Source: Ricinus communis
Taxonomy: Eukaryota; Streptophyta; Magnoliopsida; Malpighiales; Euphorbiaceae
DNA length: 64,000 nt
Direction: 5' to 3'
NCBI RefSeq assembly: GCF_019578655.1
Contig: NC_063257.1
Coordinates: 17,794,001-17,858,000 of the forward strand
Below are positions 45,166 to 55,749 of the stretch, one piece after another. The notes under the pieces were generated by a model. That model was not told where the DNA came from, did not search any database, and worked only from the letters and a program-made list of their open reading frames with translations. The first letter of the stretch is position 1. Each line of letters opens with the position of its first letter. The translations under genes were made by a program, and so were the position numbers.

Positions 45166-46912
45166 AGTTTACAGCATGAGGATTATAGCATGAACAGCTC
45201 TCGGCGTCATCCTGGTATCTGGACATGAAGCATTTAGTTGATGGAGAAGAGCAACAGTCTTCTTAGGCTTATTGGGGCATGTCTTTGCATAGTGCCATGA
45301 TTGACCACAGATATAGCACCTATCTGATTTGCGCTTCTTTGTATTTTTTCTTTTAAACCAGCGTAACATTTTCCCTTCTTTCTGTTTTGGCAGATCATGA
45401 TAAGGCTTTGACCTACCATACCATCCTCTTTCTCCATCAATGACACAACTCAAATGACACTGTTTCAACAGACATTACAGAATGGACAACTCTCCCCGGA
45501 CATTTTGAAGAGAGTCTGTTGTCAATCTTCTTTAGATATCGATTCTGAGCAACGGCATCTGATAAAAGGCTAAGATACGTCTATAGACCCAAAGTTCAAA
45601 TTCTTGAGAGGATGTGGAAGATGTCCTTTTTGCAGGTTTAGACGCCAGTTTGGGTGCCCGAGGCACTAGATCTGAGACTGTGGCATATTGCTTGACATGC
45701 ATAACCTTTGACATGAAAGGATGAGGTGTAGCAATAGGAAAGTTGAGCAGAGAAGAGACAGAAACTGCCCAAATCCAAAATTCTCTTGTCCCAATTCTCA
45801 ACCCTTATATCGCCTTGACTTGGGTCTTTCTGAACAATCGAGACATATTATTTCTAGACCTTCTGTCAACATATGAGGATTTGAAGATGATGATAGATAT
45901 GAAACCTTGACAGACTTGTCAAGCAAGGATAAGCACTGTATGTGCAAGCCAAAGAAGAAGTGTGTTCTCTCTTCTGTAACCACTGAACAGTACGTGACTT
46001 CAGAAATTCCACCCCATTTCATCCAACAGTGGAGAAAACAGAAGTATACCCATCTCCACTTCGGAGCCATCAGACTTGTTCTCTCCTATCACTTTTCATC
46101 CAGAAGGCGATGGTCCGAATTTTTGAATCAATCCTGGATACTTGCATCAACAACCTGTCTCTTCTCTGCTCAACTTTCCTATTGCTACACCTCATCCTTT
46201 CATGTCAAAGGTTTGAGGCAGAGTTTGTATGCTGTATTGCCAACTGTGGTTTGGCAGGTCCTTTATCCTTTGAGGTTTGAGAAGAAAAGGATGGATTTTT
46301 AGAGGATGTGGAAGATGTCCTTTTTGCAGGTTTAGACGCCAGTTTGGGTGCCCGAGGCACTAGATCCGAGGCCATGTATATTGCTTGGCGGGCATAACCT
46401 TTGACATGAAAGGATGAGGTGTAGCAATAGGAAAGTTGAGCAGAGAAGAGACAGGTTGTTGATTGGGATACAGATCTCTTTCAATTTCTCTGATCTGTTC
46501 CTTCAGCCTTAGGATTTCTCTGTCCTTTTGTAAGAACAAAGGCGATGTAGGCTGAGTTGCCAGAATCTGTTCTATCTCTTGTTCAAGCTTAGATAACCTG
46601 AACGAAAGCTTTGTATGCATTTGTGAAGCTTCTTGTCTGAAAGAAGTGACATGAGTTTCAATGGTAAACTGCCAAATTTCTCCAAGAGAGATATGAGTGA
46701 TGTCTCTGTGTGATTCTGTCATCATTCTCTGGATTTCCGGTTGCATTTCTTCAGGCAGAGAACTGACGAATGTGTACTTAAGATCATCACTGTGTGAGAC
46801 ATCACTCATATCTCTCTTGGAGAAATTTGGCAGTTCACTCATATCTCTCTTGGAGAAATTTGGCAGTTTACCATGGCTACCCTTGATAAAATGTGTGAGC
46901 AGCAAAAATTAT
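45166..46912. pseudogene. scrambled EPRV mosaic with a movement-protein fragment
   Basis: Short virus pieces in both orientations: 45190-45370 (-) zinc knuckle; 45391-45515 (+) C-terminal region; 45516-45550 (-) coiled coil; 45556-45605 (-) after RNase H; 45610-45760 (-) linker; 45963-46095 (+) a piece reading TTEQYVTSEIPPHFIQQWRK and YTHLHFGAIRLVLSYH; 46096-46145 (+) RT; 46146-46205 (+) linker; 46210-46665 (-) linker and coiled coil; 46800-46915 (+) capsid. The YTHLHFGAIR phrase resembles the 30K-type movement protein of Caulimoviridae, which enlarges plasmodesmata. It is the only such piece in the locus. Confidence 0.6.
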
Positions 46913-48752
46913 TCAAGTCTTCTTAGGCTTATTGGGGCATGTCTTTGCATAGTGCCCTGATTGACCACAGATATAGCACCTATCTGATTTGCGCTTCTTT
47001 GTATTTTTTCTTTTAAACCAGCGTAACTTTTTCCCTTCTTTCTGTTTGTTCTGAGGAGGTTTCTTTGAATAAGATGAAAAGTGTTTCTTCTTCTTTGGCT
47101 TGCACATACAGTGCTTATCCTTGCATTTAACTTGCAAATAATCCCGATTGCATGATTTTTCAATGATGCTTCTCCTTTGCAATTTTCTTGAATAATTTTT
47201 GCTCACACATTTTATCAAGGGTAGCCATGGTAAACGCCAAGTTTCTCCAAGAGAGATATGAGTGATGTCTCTATGTGATTCACATCATCATTCTCTGGAT
47301 TTCAGGTTGCATTTCTTCAGCAGAAGGCCGTAATGTGTACTTAAGATCATCACTGTTAGGACCAGTAAGTTCATAGTAAAGCTTTGACATATGAACATAA
47401 TGAAATTCAAGGTCTTTTCTTTTCATAGAACAACACTTTCTGTCAAAGTATTCTTGTTTCCATTGCCTGAAAATCAAATTGTAATCTCCCAGAAATTGTT
47501 GATGAATCGGGCTGAGCTTGAGCAACGATGCCGGTTTGAACAAATTGGGTATTGATATTGAACAAGTGAGAGAACCATTCCCTTAATGTGCTAGTGAATC
47601 TCGACGTAAATTCAGTCAAGACAGCTTGGAGATTGGCCTGAGGGTTTATCATTTGCAAATCAAGCCAGGCATTGAATTCCAAGATCTTGTTCCGCCATTG
47701 TGATGGAGGCACAGTATCCAAAGAGAACCAGGGACCAGAACCTGGTTTTGGCGGGAGAGAGTGTTCTGGAGTAAGAGATTCTAATTCTTCAGTTTCTTCC
47801 ATGATTTCTAGCTCTTGCTGTGTATTCATCAATACATGAGGACCTTGTGTCTGAGATTCAGCTGTAGATACAGAGGTACCAGTCTCTTGATCAGAGGAGT
47901 AAGAACTAGAGCGTTGTAGTTCAAACTGAGATAGGTCTGAATCAGAAGCATAAGACTCTGATGAGGAAGGAGTCAACTCTGTTGAGGCAGAGTTTGTATG
48001 CTGTATTGCCAACTGTGGTTTGGCAGGTCCTTTATCCTTTGAGGTTTGAAAAGAAAAGGATGGATTTTTAGAGGATGTGGAAGATGTCCTTTTTGCAGGT
48101 TTAGACGCCAGTTTGGGTGCCCGAGGCACTAGATCTGAGACTGTGGCATATTGCTTGACAGGCATAACCTTTGACATGAAAGGATGAGGTGTAGCAATAG
48201 GAAAGTTGAGCAGAGAAGAGACAGGTTGTTGATTGGGATACAGATCTCTTTCAATTTCTCTGATCTGTTCCTTCAGCCTTAGGATTTCTCTGTCCTTTTG
48301 TAAGAACAAAGGCGATGTAGGCTGAGTTTCCAGAATCTGTTCTATCTCTTGTTCAAGCTTAGATAACCTGAACGAAAGCTTTGTATGCATTTGTGAAGCT
48401 TCTTGTCTGAAAGAAGTGACATGAGTTTCAATGGAGCTTGTCTTTTCATAGACCTCAGAGAGTCTGTTGTCAATCTTCTTTAGATATCGATTCTGAGCAA
48501 CGGCATTGTTAGTCTGCCAGTTCAAAACTTCCTCAGCAGCTGAGAGAGGGGGCCAAACTGCCTGCAGGTTGGACTGTATCCTTTACAATAAAAGGACGGG
48601 TAGGCGCTTTGGTCTGTTCATTTTCTTTCCTTTCCAAAGGAGGAAATTCTTCTGAGTTGACCATAAAACATGACACTGCGACAGACTCTGGGATCTTTAC
48701 TGGTTCAAAAGAACAGGAGCAAACTACTGGAGGAGGAGGACAAGTCAAAAGT
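46913..48752 (-). pseudogene. EPRV coiled coil, linker, capsid and zinc knuckle, inverted copy
   Basis: From about 48560 leftward the frame reads LSAAEEVLNWQTNNAVAQNR, then a long helical coiled-coil region (KIDNRLSEVYEKTSS; LSFRLSKLEQEIEQIL; REILRLKEQIREIERDL), a Ser/Pro-rich linker, and the capsid start WFSLDTVPPSQW. Frame breaks lie near 47560, 47450 and 47300. The knuckle CYICGQSGHYAKTC lies at about 46935-46980, and the copy ends right after it. A stretch at 48533-48748 in the frame of the upstream ORF shows that the parts were once one polyprotein. Confidence 0.75.
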
Positions 48753-48754
48753 CC

Positions 48755-49393
48755 TTATTCTTTCAATATTTCAAAGCATCTCTTTAGGTAGTCATCATTG
48801 GACATTGGTTTGTTCTTTTCCGGTGGAAGACCGATCCAAGGTCTTTCTTTCTTGGTTTGTTCAGGAACCTGAATGGAATCAGGTTGATCATCATCTCTGT
48901 CATCATATCTAGGTGGACTAGAACATGTATGTTTTCTTTTCCAAGTCTTAGTCCCCTTTGATCCGATTTCTAGATCATCCAGATCATCTTGGCAGTTACA
49001 TCCAATATCACATCTGGAAGGATTAACATCCCAAATGAAGTGACCATTAATCTTGCTCTTATAAACTTCCCATCCGTTTGACCTGAAGCTGTGAATGGGA
49101 ATTTTCTTCTCATAGGATCTCTGTACTGGTTGAATCATAGAGATAGTATGAGGATTTGAAGATGATGACAGATATGAAACCTTGACAGACTTGTCAATCT
49201 GTTTGATGAATATTGGATCTTGTTTTTGGACAGGCTGTGAGCTTTGGTGAAGCTTCTCATAATTTGTGATCCATACAGAGGGAATCAACTTCTCCAGTTC
49301 CTCTCTAGGCAATTGCCTAGGAGTTTGAACTATAGTGGGAGTAAGACCACTGTCAGCAAAGATAAACAATGCGTCTCCGCTATCCTTACTCAA
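48755..49393 (-). pseudogene. EPRV polyprotein N-terminal region, inverted copy
   Basis: About 212 codons are open from 49393 and stop at a single TAA near 48755, after which the same frame continues (CPPPPVVCSCSFEPVK). The first codon of the open stretch is TTG; no ATG occurs before about codon 90. Visible segments include LIPSVWITNYEKLHQSS and SNGWEVYKSKINGHFIWDV with a Cys-rich CDIGCNC. I do not recognise a domain. The movement-protein phrase seen in the mosaic is absent, so a deletion between leader and this region is likely. Confidence 0.55.
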
Positions 49394-49980
49394 AGCAAGA
49401 GAGTTTCTTTAAGCTAAGACCAAAGAGGCACCTCGCCATGGGGGTCTTTCTGCTTCTTTGAAACTCGAATAGCCGAGTTAGTCGAGTTAGCCCTTTTGGA
49501 TTATAAAATGATCAGTAGCAGCGTACTAATTCATTGCCATAGGATAGAGAAGAAGAATAGAGAGAAATTAGAAAGCCATGAAAGAGAAAGCCATCAAAGA
49601 TAAGAGAAAGATAAGTGTTTATTTATTCCTTACACCACCTGCCTTTCTTTGAAGGAGAGCTCTTCCTTATATAGAAGAAGAGGAACTCTCTCGAAATACA
49701 ATCCAACTATCAGAGATTGCCATCTGGCAATCTTATCCTACATGACTCTCAATCCCTATCTCTAAATCACACATGTGAAGGAATATATTCCTTCTTACAA
49801 GACTCCAAAACATGCTGACATATATGTCCAAACGACTTTAATAATGGAGACCCAAACGACTTTAATAATGGAGACCCTAATAATGACATATAAGGCCAAA
49901 ACATGTAAGGCCAAATGACTCTTAATGATGGAGACCATAATATAGAATCTTGCTCTTGGGAGTGCATCATGACATTACTT
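49394..49980 (-). promoter_or_regulatory. EPRV intergenic promoter and leader, inverted copy
   Basis: Inverse complement of 44563-45165. It carries the TATA core at about 49667-49682, the AATAAATAAAC signal near 49620-49632, and GGTCTCCATTATTAAAGTC repeats at about 49835-49880. The leader differs from the forward copy near 49500-49530, where an additional GTACGCTGCTACTGATC stretch occurs. Confidence 0.6.
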
Positions 49981-50700
49981 ATTTTGTCTGTTTGTGGACC
50001 CACACTCTGAGTAGTTATCATCAGAATCATCTGAGTCACTATCTCTATAGCTTCGACGTCTTCTTCTTGATGGGTTGGGCCTGCTAGTTGGACAAGGCCT
50101 AGAAGGCCTTAATGGTGCCATTTGGGCCAAAAGCTGTGAGGCCGGGAGAAGAGATTCTTCTAGTTGTGACCATGGTTCCTGAAAGGCTGGATTCATTGAC
50201 ATTGAAGATGTAGCTTTAGATTGTTGTCTAGCTGGTGGTGACTGTATTGAAGAAGTAGAAGTGAACAGCCGTCTTTGATCTGAGGATTGCCTTTGCATGT
50301 TGATGACTGGAATCACCTCATTGGCTGTATGATTTAGCTCATTCCCTTTGTGAAGTAAAGCATGTTTAATGACAAGGGGCATCTCTTCAAAATGTCCGGG
50401 GAGAGTTCTCCATTCAGAATGTCCGCTGAAACAGTGTCATTTGAGTTGTGTCGTTGATGGAGAAAGAGGATGGTATGGTAGGTCAAAGCCTTATCATGAT
50501 CCGCCATGTGGAGAAGACTGCTTGGTTAACCAACCTTCCGAGCCTATATTGCCATGCCTGTTGATTGTCAAATAGTAGGAAAAATTGCCAGGCTGGATGT
50601 GACTCATTCTCTTCTCTGTGTAAGAACCATAAGGTTTATAACAATGGTAGTTCTACAGGAAGATGATACAGACATGTGAGGTACCAGAGATACCAGAACT
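49975..50700 (-). pseudogene. EPRV polyprotein C-terminal region, inverted copy
   Basis: Matches 43740-44562 of the forward copy. The frame from 50382 is longer here (GNELNHTANEVIPVINMQRQ through the Arg-rich RRRRRSYRD tail), because the forward copy carries a small change near 44260. No named domain. Confidence 0.6.
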
Positions 50701-51544
50701 ATTCAGAAGTTGAAGGAAACGTTTCTGTAATATTGGGGAAAAGTTTCCAAGGAAATGAGGCAGAAAAGTCTTCTGAATTTGGTACAATAGTCTGATAAAA
50801 GGGTAAGATACGTCTATAGACCCAAAGTTCAAATTCTTGCATAGACATACCTTCAGGTTGATTTGGGTGCACAGTCCTGGGACTGAATTGTGCCATAAAG
50901 ATTAAAAAAGAAGGACTAGGAGGGTCCATAAAAGATTTGGATAATCGGGACAGAAAGTCAGGGATAAGATTTTTATCACCTTGAATGTGCTGTACTTCAA
51001 AATCATATAGGGAGAACCATTCTTTCAGGCGGAGCAGTTGTTTGTCAGGGATTTGTAGTCCCTTGAATTCTAGAATACGAGGGAAATTAGAATTATCCAT
51101 TCTAATTGTGAAATGTCTTGAGGCAACGAAGAACTCGCATTTTTGAATTGCATACTTTACCGCCAGAATTTCTTTGATGTTTGAATGATAATGAAGTTCA
51201 CTGTCTTTAAATTGTCCCGATACATGCTTACATAGTGACTACTTGTTGTTATGTCTCTGGAGAAGAATAGCGCCCCAAGCATAGTCACTTGCATCAGTTT
51301 GGAGGATCAGCTGTGCGTCATCAGCAGGAATTGTGAGGGCTGGAGTCTTTTGGGCCAGCTGTTTTAACATCTTAACAGCTTCAGTATGTGCTTGAGTCCA
51401 CGGGCCCGCATTTTTCTTCAACTGTGCAGTCAGGGCCTTTGTATGGGCCGCGGCCTTTGGAATAAAGTCTCGAATGTAATTGATGATCCCTAGAAACTGT
51501 TGGATCTGTTTTTTGGATAGATTCTCATTGGGGAAATGCCGCAA
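50699..51544 (-). pseudogene. EPRV RNase H, inverted copy
   Basis: The first part, QFLGIINYIRDFIPKAAAHT to LQTDASDYAWGAILLQRHNNK, ends in a TAG at 51237-51239. The rest (DNSNFPRILEFKGLQ; GDKNLIPDFLSRLS) is open from 51100. Where the forward copy has a stop (43179) this one reads QLAQKTPAL, so the lesions are independent. Confidence 0.8.
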
Positions 51545-51585
51545 TTCTTGGGCTAAATGTGAGCCTGCTTCATACTGCCCATTTT

Positions 51586-52308
51586 TTAGCTTAAGCCCAA
51601 GAAAGTCAACTTCGGTCTAATGTAAGACTTTCTTTCCGAAAGCATTATCCCGTAGGAATGGACTAAACTGTGAAATCTTCCGAGAAGATCATCATGCTCT
51701 TTAGTCGACTTTGAGAAAAGTAGGATATCATCGATGTAAATGATGCAAGTATCCGTGATTGATTCAAAAATTCGGACCATCGCCTTGGAAGATGGAAGGA
51801 GCTGTTTAAGCCCAAAAGGCATAACACCATCAACGAGCATCCGGGATGCGTATACGGTCTTGTATCTTTCTTCAGGGTGAATGCCCAACTGCCAAAATCC
51901 TGACTTTAGATCGAACTTAGAGAAATAGGTTGCTCCTTGAAGACGAATCAATAGAGAAGAGATTTTAGGAATTGGAAATTTGTCATCTGAAAGAAAATGA
52001 TTCAGAGGCTTGTAATCAATTATGAGCCTTTTCTTTCCTCTTAATTTTTCTGATCTCTTTTCTACATAGAATGCTTGGCATGCCCAAGGAGACTGTGTAG
52101 GTTCTATCAAGCCTTGCTGGAGAGGTTCCTGGCATTCCTGTCTTGCTAAAGCCAAATCAGATGGAGACATTCCGGGGTGGCTGGCTTTAGTGGGGTTGAC
52201 ATCTTCATTTAATTTGAAGGGGAGAGTGATGAAGAAGTCTGGGTTCTTGTATAGTGGAGAAGGGTGATAGAAGTTTTTATGGGAATCAGCACAGCATGGT
52301 ACGAACAA
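51586..52308 (-). pseudogene. EPRV reverse transcriptase, inverted copy
   Basis: A 240-codon open frame holds SPWACQAFYVEKRSEKLRGK, IDYKPLNHFLSDDKFPIPK, FDLKSGFWQLGIHPEE, MPFGLK and the catalytic box IIYIDDILLFSKS near 51715-51755. Small indels sit around 51815 (QLLPSSKAM) and at the end. It is the better preserved of the two RT copies, but it is still interrupted on both sides. Confidence 0.85.
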
Positions 52309-52576
52309 CTCTTTTAAGTGAGCAAACTCCAGAGGGACTTCTGCAATGGAGAACTGGTTGGGATTTTGAGTATAAGGGAGAAATTCTCGCTTATACTTAA
52401 GCCCTGTTGGCAGGATTTGTAGTTTTTCTGCCGCATGATAAGTATCAAACCCAACTAGAAGATCTCTTCCAAATAGATAGGATCCAATGATGTGGATCCA
52501 TACAATGTGATCGGGGAAGAACCGATTCCAATCTTTTGTTTAGAGACCATTGTAGTCTCGAAAACTTTTGCCATCC

Positions 52577-53103
52577 TCACGTGAAGTGATAAATCTTTTT
52601 TCTCCATGCTGAACTAGGCAGAGCATCAGGATTTAACATCGTACAATGAGATCCTGTATCCATCAAAGCAGTAACAAGAATAGGTTTTTCATATTTGCCA
52701 GGTAAGACATGGATGGATACCAATGGTGTAGGATGAATAGGTTGTACTGATGTGACTTCTGGTGAAGATGGATTTTCCATACTTTCTGGAGAAGTAGGAA
52801 TGAATAATGATGTAGAAGAAGAGGAGTTGGTTTGAACTGGTGTAGGTATTTTCCTTGGAGAAGGTATTTCAGGGAAACAGTAAGATATATCTGCTAGGAT
52901 ATAATCGGGAGAAGGTAGAGGTTGCAGCCATTGTAAATCCTCAGAAATTGATGGAAGGAATAGATGTTTCTTCGTCTGAAGAATTTTCATCATCTGTGCT
53001 GTTGTCTGAGTACGGAATGGCAAATAGAGTCTGAGAAGACGCCATTTCTTCTTCTGAGAAAAGAGACTCAAGATCATGATCAGATAGGTCATCTGGACAT
53101 GAA
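52577..53103 (-). pseudogene. EPRV linker and aspartic protease, inverted copy
   Basis: The copy starts at 53103 within SCPDDLSDHDLESLFSEEEM, just downstream of the zinc knuckle. After frame changes it continues with the Ser/Pro-rich linker and the protease core ALMDTGSHCTMLNPD near 52630-52675. The frame ends near 52577; broken frames follow to 52310. The start point is the partner of the end point at 46913. Confidence 0.75.
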
Positions 53104-53577
53104 GCCATTTAAGAGTAAAAGTAATCCTATGTGTGTGAGTCTATTTTAGTAGTGTGTGCATGGACTTGTACTCTATATAAACAAGTCATTTTTCTTTCTT
53201 TTGGAGGATGATTGAATTTGATATATGAAATTTTGTTTGAGTTTTATTGTGAGGAATTTTGTCTTTAATTTCTTGCTTGAACTTTGCGACTTATCAAGCT
53301 TTATTCTAGCTTGTGGTGTCAAAATCTAAATCTTTGTTTTCTTGTTATTTATCAAACTTTCTTGTTTGTGGCATAAGAGGAAATTCAAAGTCTATCTTAG
53401 TATCTTTATCCTTGTTGGTAAAGGGGTTAAGTAGCATCCATCTTCTTACTTCAATCTTTGAACGATCCGAATTTGTGGATTAAATTGGTAATTTCTAGTT
53501 TTCTTCTAATTCAACTTATCATAGTATTTTTGCTATTGGGGAGTTAATTGATGAAACCTACAATTCCCATCAATGCC

Positions 53578-54037
53578 CATGCCTAGTTCTAGGTAATCCA
53601 AGTACAAAATCCATAGAAATATCAACCCAAGGTGAACTAGGTATAGGGAGAGGCATATACAAACCATGTGGTTGAAGCTTAGACTTAGCATGTTTGCACA
53701 CAATACAATTTGCACAAAATCGCATAACATCCTTTTTCATGCAAGGCCAATAAAAGTGATCATGCAATACATCTAAAGTCTTTTGAACACCAAAGTGTCC
53801 CATCAAACCACCCTCACGTGCTTCTTTCACAAGTAAATCACGCATAGAACAAGAAGGAATGCATAAACGTTTTTCAAAGAAAAGAAAACCATCATGCCTA
53901 TAATACTTATCAAACGCACCTTGTTTACATGCCTTATACACTTTGCTGAAATTACTATCATCATGATATAAGTCTTTTATTTGTTCAAAACCTAGTAATT
54001 TGGCATCTAAAATAGCAAGTAAAGCATTCCTTCTAGA
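53578..54037 (-). pseudogene. element H integrase N-terminal part
   Basis: From 54037 the frame reads [34 protein letters not shown], the HHCC finger [18 protein letters not shown] with [12 protein letters not shown], and [19 protein letters not shown] with the first catalytic aspartate. It ends exactly at the ATGCC target duplication; the continuation [13 protein letters not shown] is at 40127. The frame is open throughout this segment. Confidence 0.88.
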
Positions 54038-54042
54038 TAAAG

Positions 54043-54760
54043 TGTTAAGAACCTCCAAGGATTAGAACCACGAACCCTAATGATTATGAACCCGTGAATT
54101 ACTATCTTAGAAACCCAAGAACAAATTGAGTTTCAAAACCCAAGAAACGCTTAAATCAGATTGCAAGGTATGGTTGATCAAGATCAGAACCTAAAGAAAA
54201 CTAAGTTCTTTAAACCCTAACCCTTAACACGCCACAAGGATAGATCAATTCCTTGATAAGTGGTTTATGCATTCAACAAGAATTCAAGAATTCAAGCAAA
54301 TATGCAAAGGAAACAACTACTATAATTTTATCAAAATCCGAATCTTTCCAAAACACAACTTAAGGGGCATTTTAATAGCCACCTAACATAATAAACCCTA
54401 GTAAAACTATTAACCCTAGCTTCCACATAAGAAAAATAGGCAATAACATTGTTCTGAACTTAAAGAAGAGATTTCAGCCCAAATATTAGCCCACATTAGT
54501 CTTCATGTATTTGGACTTGCAAAACATTAAATAAAGCCCATTCAGATGTGTCTTTACTTGGGCCTATCCTAGCATGACCAATTGGGCTTCCTTGACTAGC
54601 CCAATCTTGCATATAGCCAATTAAGGCTTCTTGTAGCTTCTTGGACCTTGACCTTGTAATTGGGCCTTGTAGCATGCTCAATGGATCCTTAGCTTTATCT
54701 TTAGTTTTCTTGTTGTCTTCTCCATCGAGTCCATCTTTAAGCTTGGCCATGTCCATATCA
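54043..54760 (-). repeat. F3 3' LTR (718 bp)
   Basis: Plus-strand ends TGTTAAGAACC and CATATCA, preceded in element orientation by the purine tract AAAGAAGGAGGGAA at 54761-54775. The pol frame runs into it and stops at 54496, about 88 codons inside. Confidence 0.9.
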
Positions 54761-55749
54761 TTCCCTCCTTCTTTAAGATGATTCGTCCTCGAATCAAGTG
54801 CATCACCTACATCAAAAGGACTCAAATCAACTACATTAAATGTACCACTCACATTATACTCACCTTTCAAATCAATCTTGTAGGCATTGTCATTGATCCT
54901 CTTAAGGACTTGAAATGGACCATCACCCCTCGGACTTAGTTTAGACTTTCTTTGATTTGGGACCCAATCTCCAGGTTGGAATACCATTGGAATTCGTCCT
55001 TTATTAACCCTCTCGGCCACTTTTGCATTTTGCTTCTCAATTCTCTCTTTAACTTGTTTGTGTAGCTTTTTAACCAAATCTGCCTTAGAAGAACCTTCAA
55101 CACTAACAAGCATTATTTTATTGATTGCACGGCAGTCCACACACATTCTCCATGTGCCATCCTTCTTTGGAACCAAAATCACTGGAACCGCACAAGGACT
55201 TAAACTCTCACGCACATACCCCTTTGACATCAGTTCTTCCACTTGCCTTTGAAGCTCCTTTGTCTCCTCTGGATTACTTCTATAGGCTGGTCTATTCGGT
55301 ATGGAAGCCCCGGGTATGAAGTCTATTTGATGTTCTATCCCTCTTTGAAGAGGTAATCCACTTGGCATTTCCTCGAGAAAGACATCAGCAAATTCCTGCA
55401 AAAGATTAGCAAACACACTCAGCAAGGAAAGATCAAGTTCAGTAGTGTTCAAATATACATCTTTATAAGTAACAACAAATAACATCCGACTTGAATAAAA
55501 TGCATGCCTAACTTCACTTTCCTTAGCCAAAAAACTACCCTTTGCCTTTGTTTTCTCTTTAGGCTGAATCTCACCCTTTGGGTTTTCATGTTCCTTTTTG
55601 TTATTTTCAGCCTCACGCCTCTCTCTTTCCAACTTACATTGGTCATCATACACTTCCTTAGGAGAAAGAGGTGTCAAAGTAACTTTTCTCCCATCCTTCA
55701 CAAATGAGTACCTATTTAGAAAGCCATCATGGAAGGCCCTCGTGATCAA
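54496..55749 (-). CDS. F3 fused pol: RT N-terminus joined to pol tail (417 codons)
   Basis: One open frame. It starts after protease with a Lys/Glu-rich linker, then FADVFLEEMPSGLPLQRGIEHQ and the RT fingers ([20 protein letters not shown]). Directly after INKI it continues [40 protein letters not shown] and FNVVDLSPFDVG, the tail that normally follows integrase. The junction removes RT palm, RNase H and integrase but keeps the frame through into the LTR. The last part (GPITRSRSKKLQEALIGYM) is LTR-encoded. The product could not copy or integrate DNA; it might retain binding functions of the tail. Confidence 0.75.
   Translation of the reverse strand: MITRAFHDGFLNRYSFVKDGRKVTLTPLSPKEVYDDQCKLERERREAENNKKEHENPKGEIQPKEKTKAKGSFLAKESEVRHAFYSSRMLFVVTYKDVYLNTTELDLSLLSVFANLLQEFADVFLEEMPSGLPLQRGIEHQIDFIPGASIPNRPAYRSNPEETKELQRQVEELMSKGYVRESLSPCAVPVILVPKKDGTWRMCVDCRAINKIMLVSVEGSSKADLVKKLHKQVKERIEKQNAKVAERVNKGRIPMVFQPGDWVPNQRKSKLSPRGDGPFQVLKRINDNAYKIDLKGEYNVSGTFNVVDLSPFDVGDALDSRTNHLKEGGNDMDMAKLKDGLDGEDNKKTKDKAKDPLSMLQGPITRSRSKKLQEALIGYMQDWASQGSPIGHARIGPSKDTSEWALFNVLQVQIHED

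Larger units (their letters stand above)
40468..53103. mobile_element. endogenous pararetrovirus (Caulimoviridae-type) locus
   Basis: About 12.6 kb of virus-derived DNA in three blocks: a forward partial copy (40522-45165), a scrambled mosaic (45166-46912) and an inverted, circularly permuted copy (53103 down to 46913). Family evidence: coiled coil, capsid with CCHC knuckle, DTG protease, RT of the SPWACQAFYVEKRSEKLRGKK type with a YIDD box, RNase H, no integrase, no LTR, and a TATA-driven intergenic promoter. Genus is not assigned. Both copies are broken by stops and frameshifts. It is a fossil, listed here for its architecture. Confidence 0.82.
40128..53572 (+). repeat. family-1 solo LTR copy C, split by the EPRV
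   Basis: The left half, 40128-40467, begins TGATGTGAATCC. The right half, 53104-53572, ends TTCCCATCA. ATGCC flanks both ends (40123-40127 and 53573-53577), so the halves are one LTR inserted as a unit into element H. No primer site or gag is attached, which makes it a solo LTR. The left half still encodes the pol tail, open to 40329. Compared with intact copies about 25 bp around the EPRV insertion site are missing. Confidence 0.87.

Noticed and set aside
46029..48912. Plus-strand frames over the inverted EPRV copy
   Set aside because: They are antisense to well-supported viral coding sequence.
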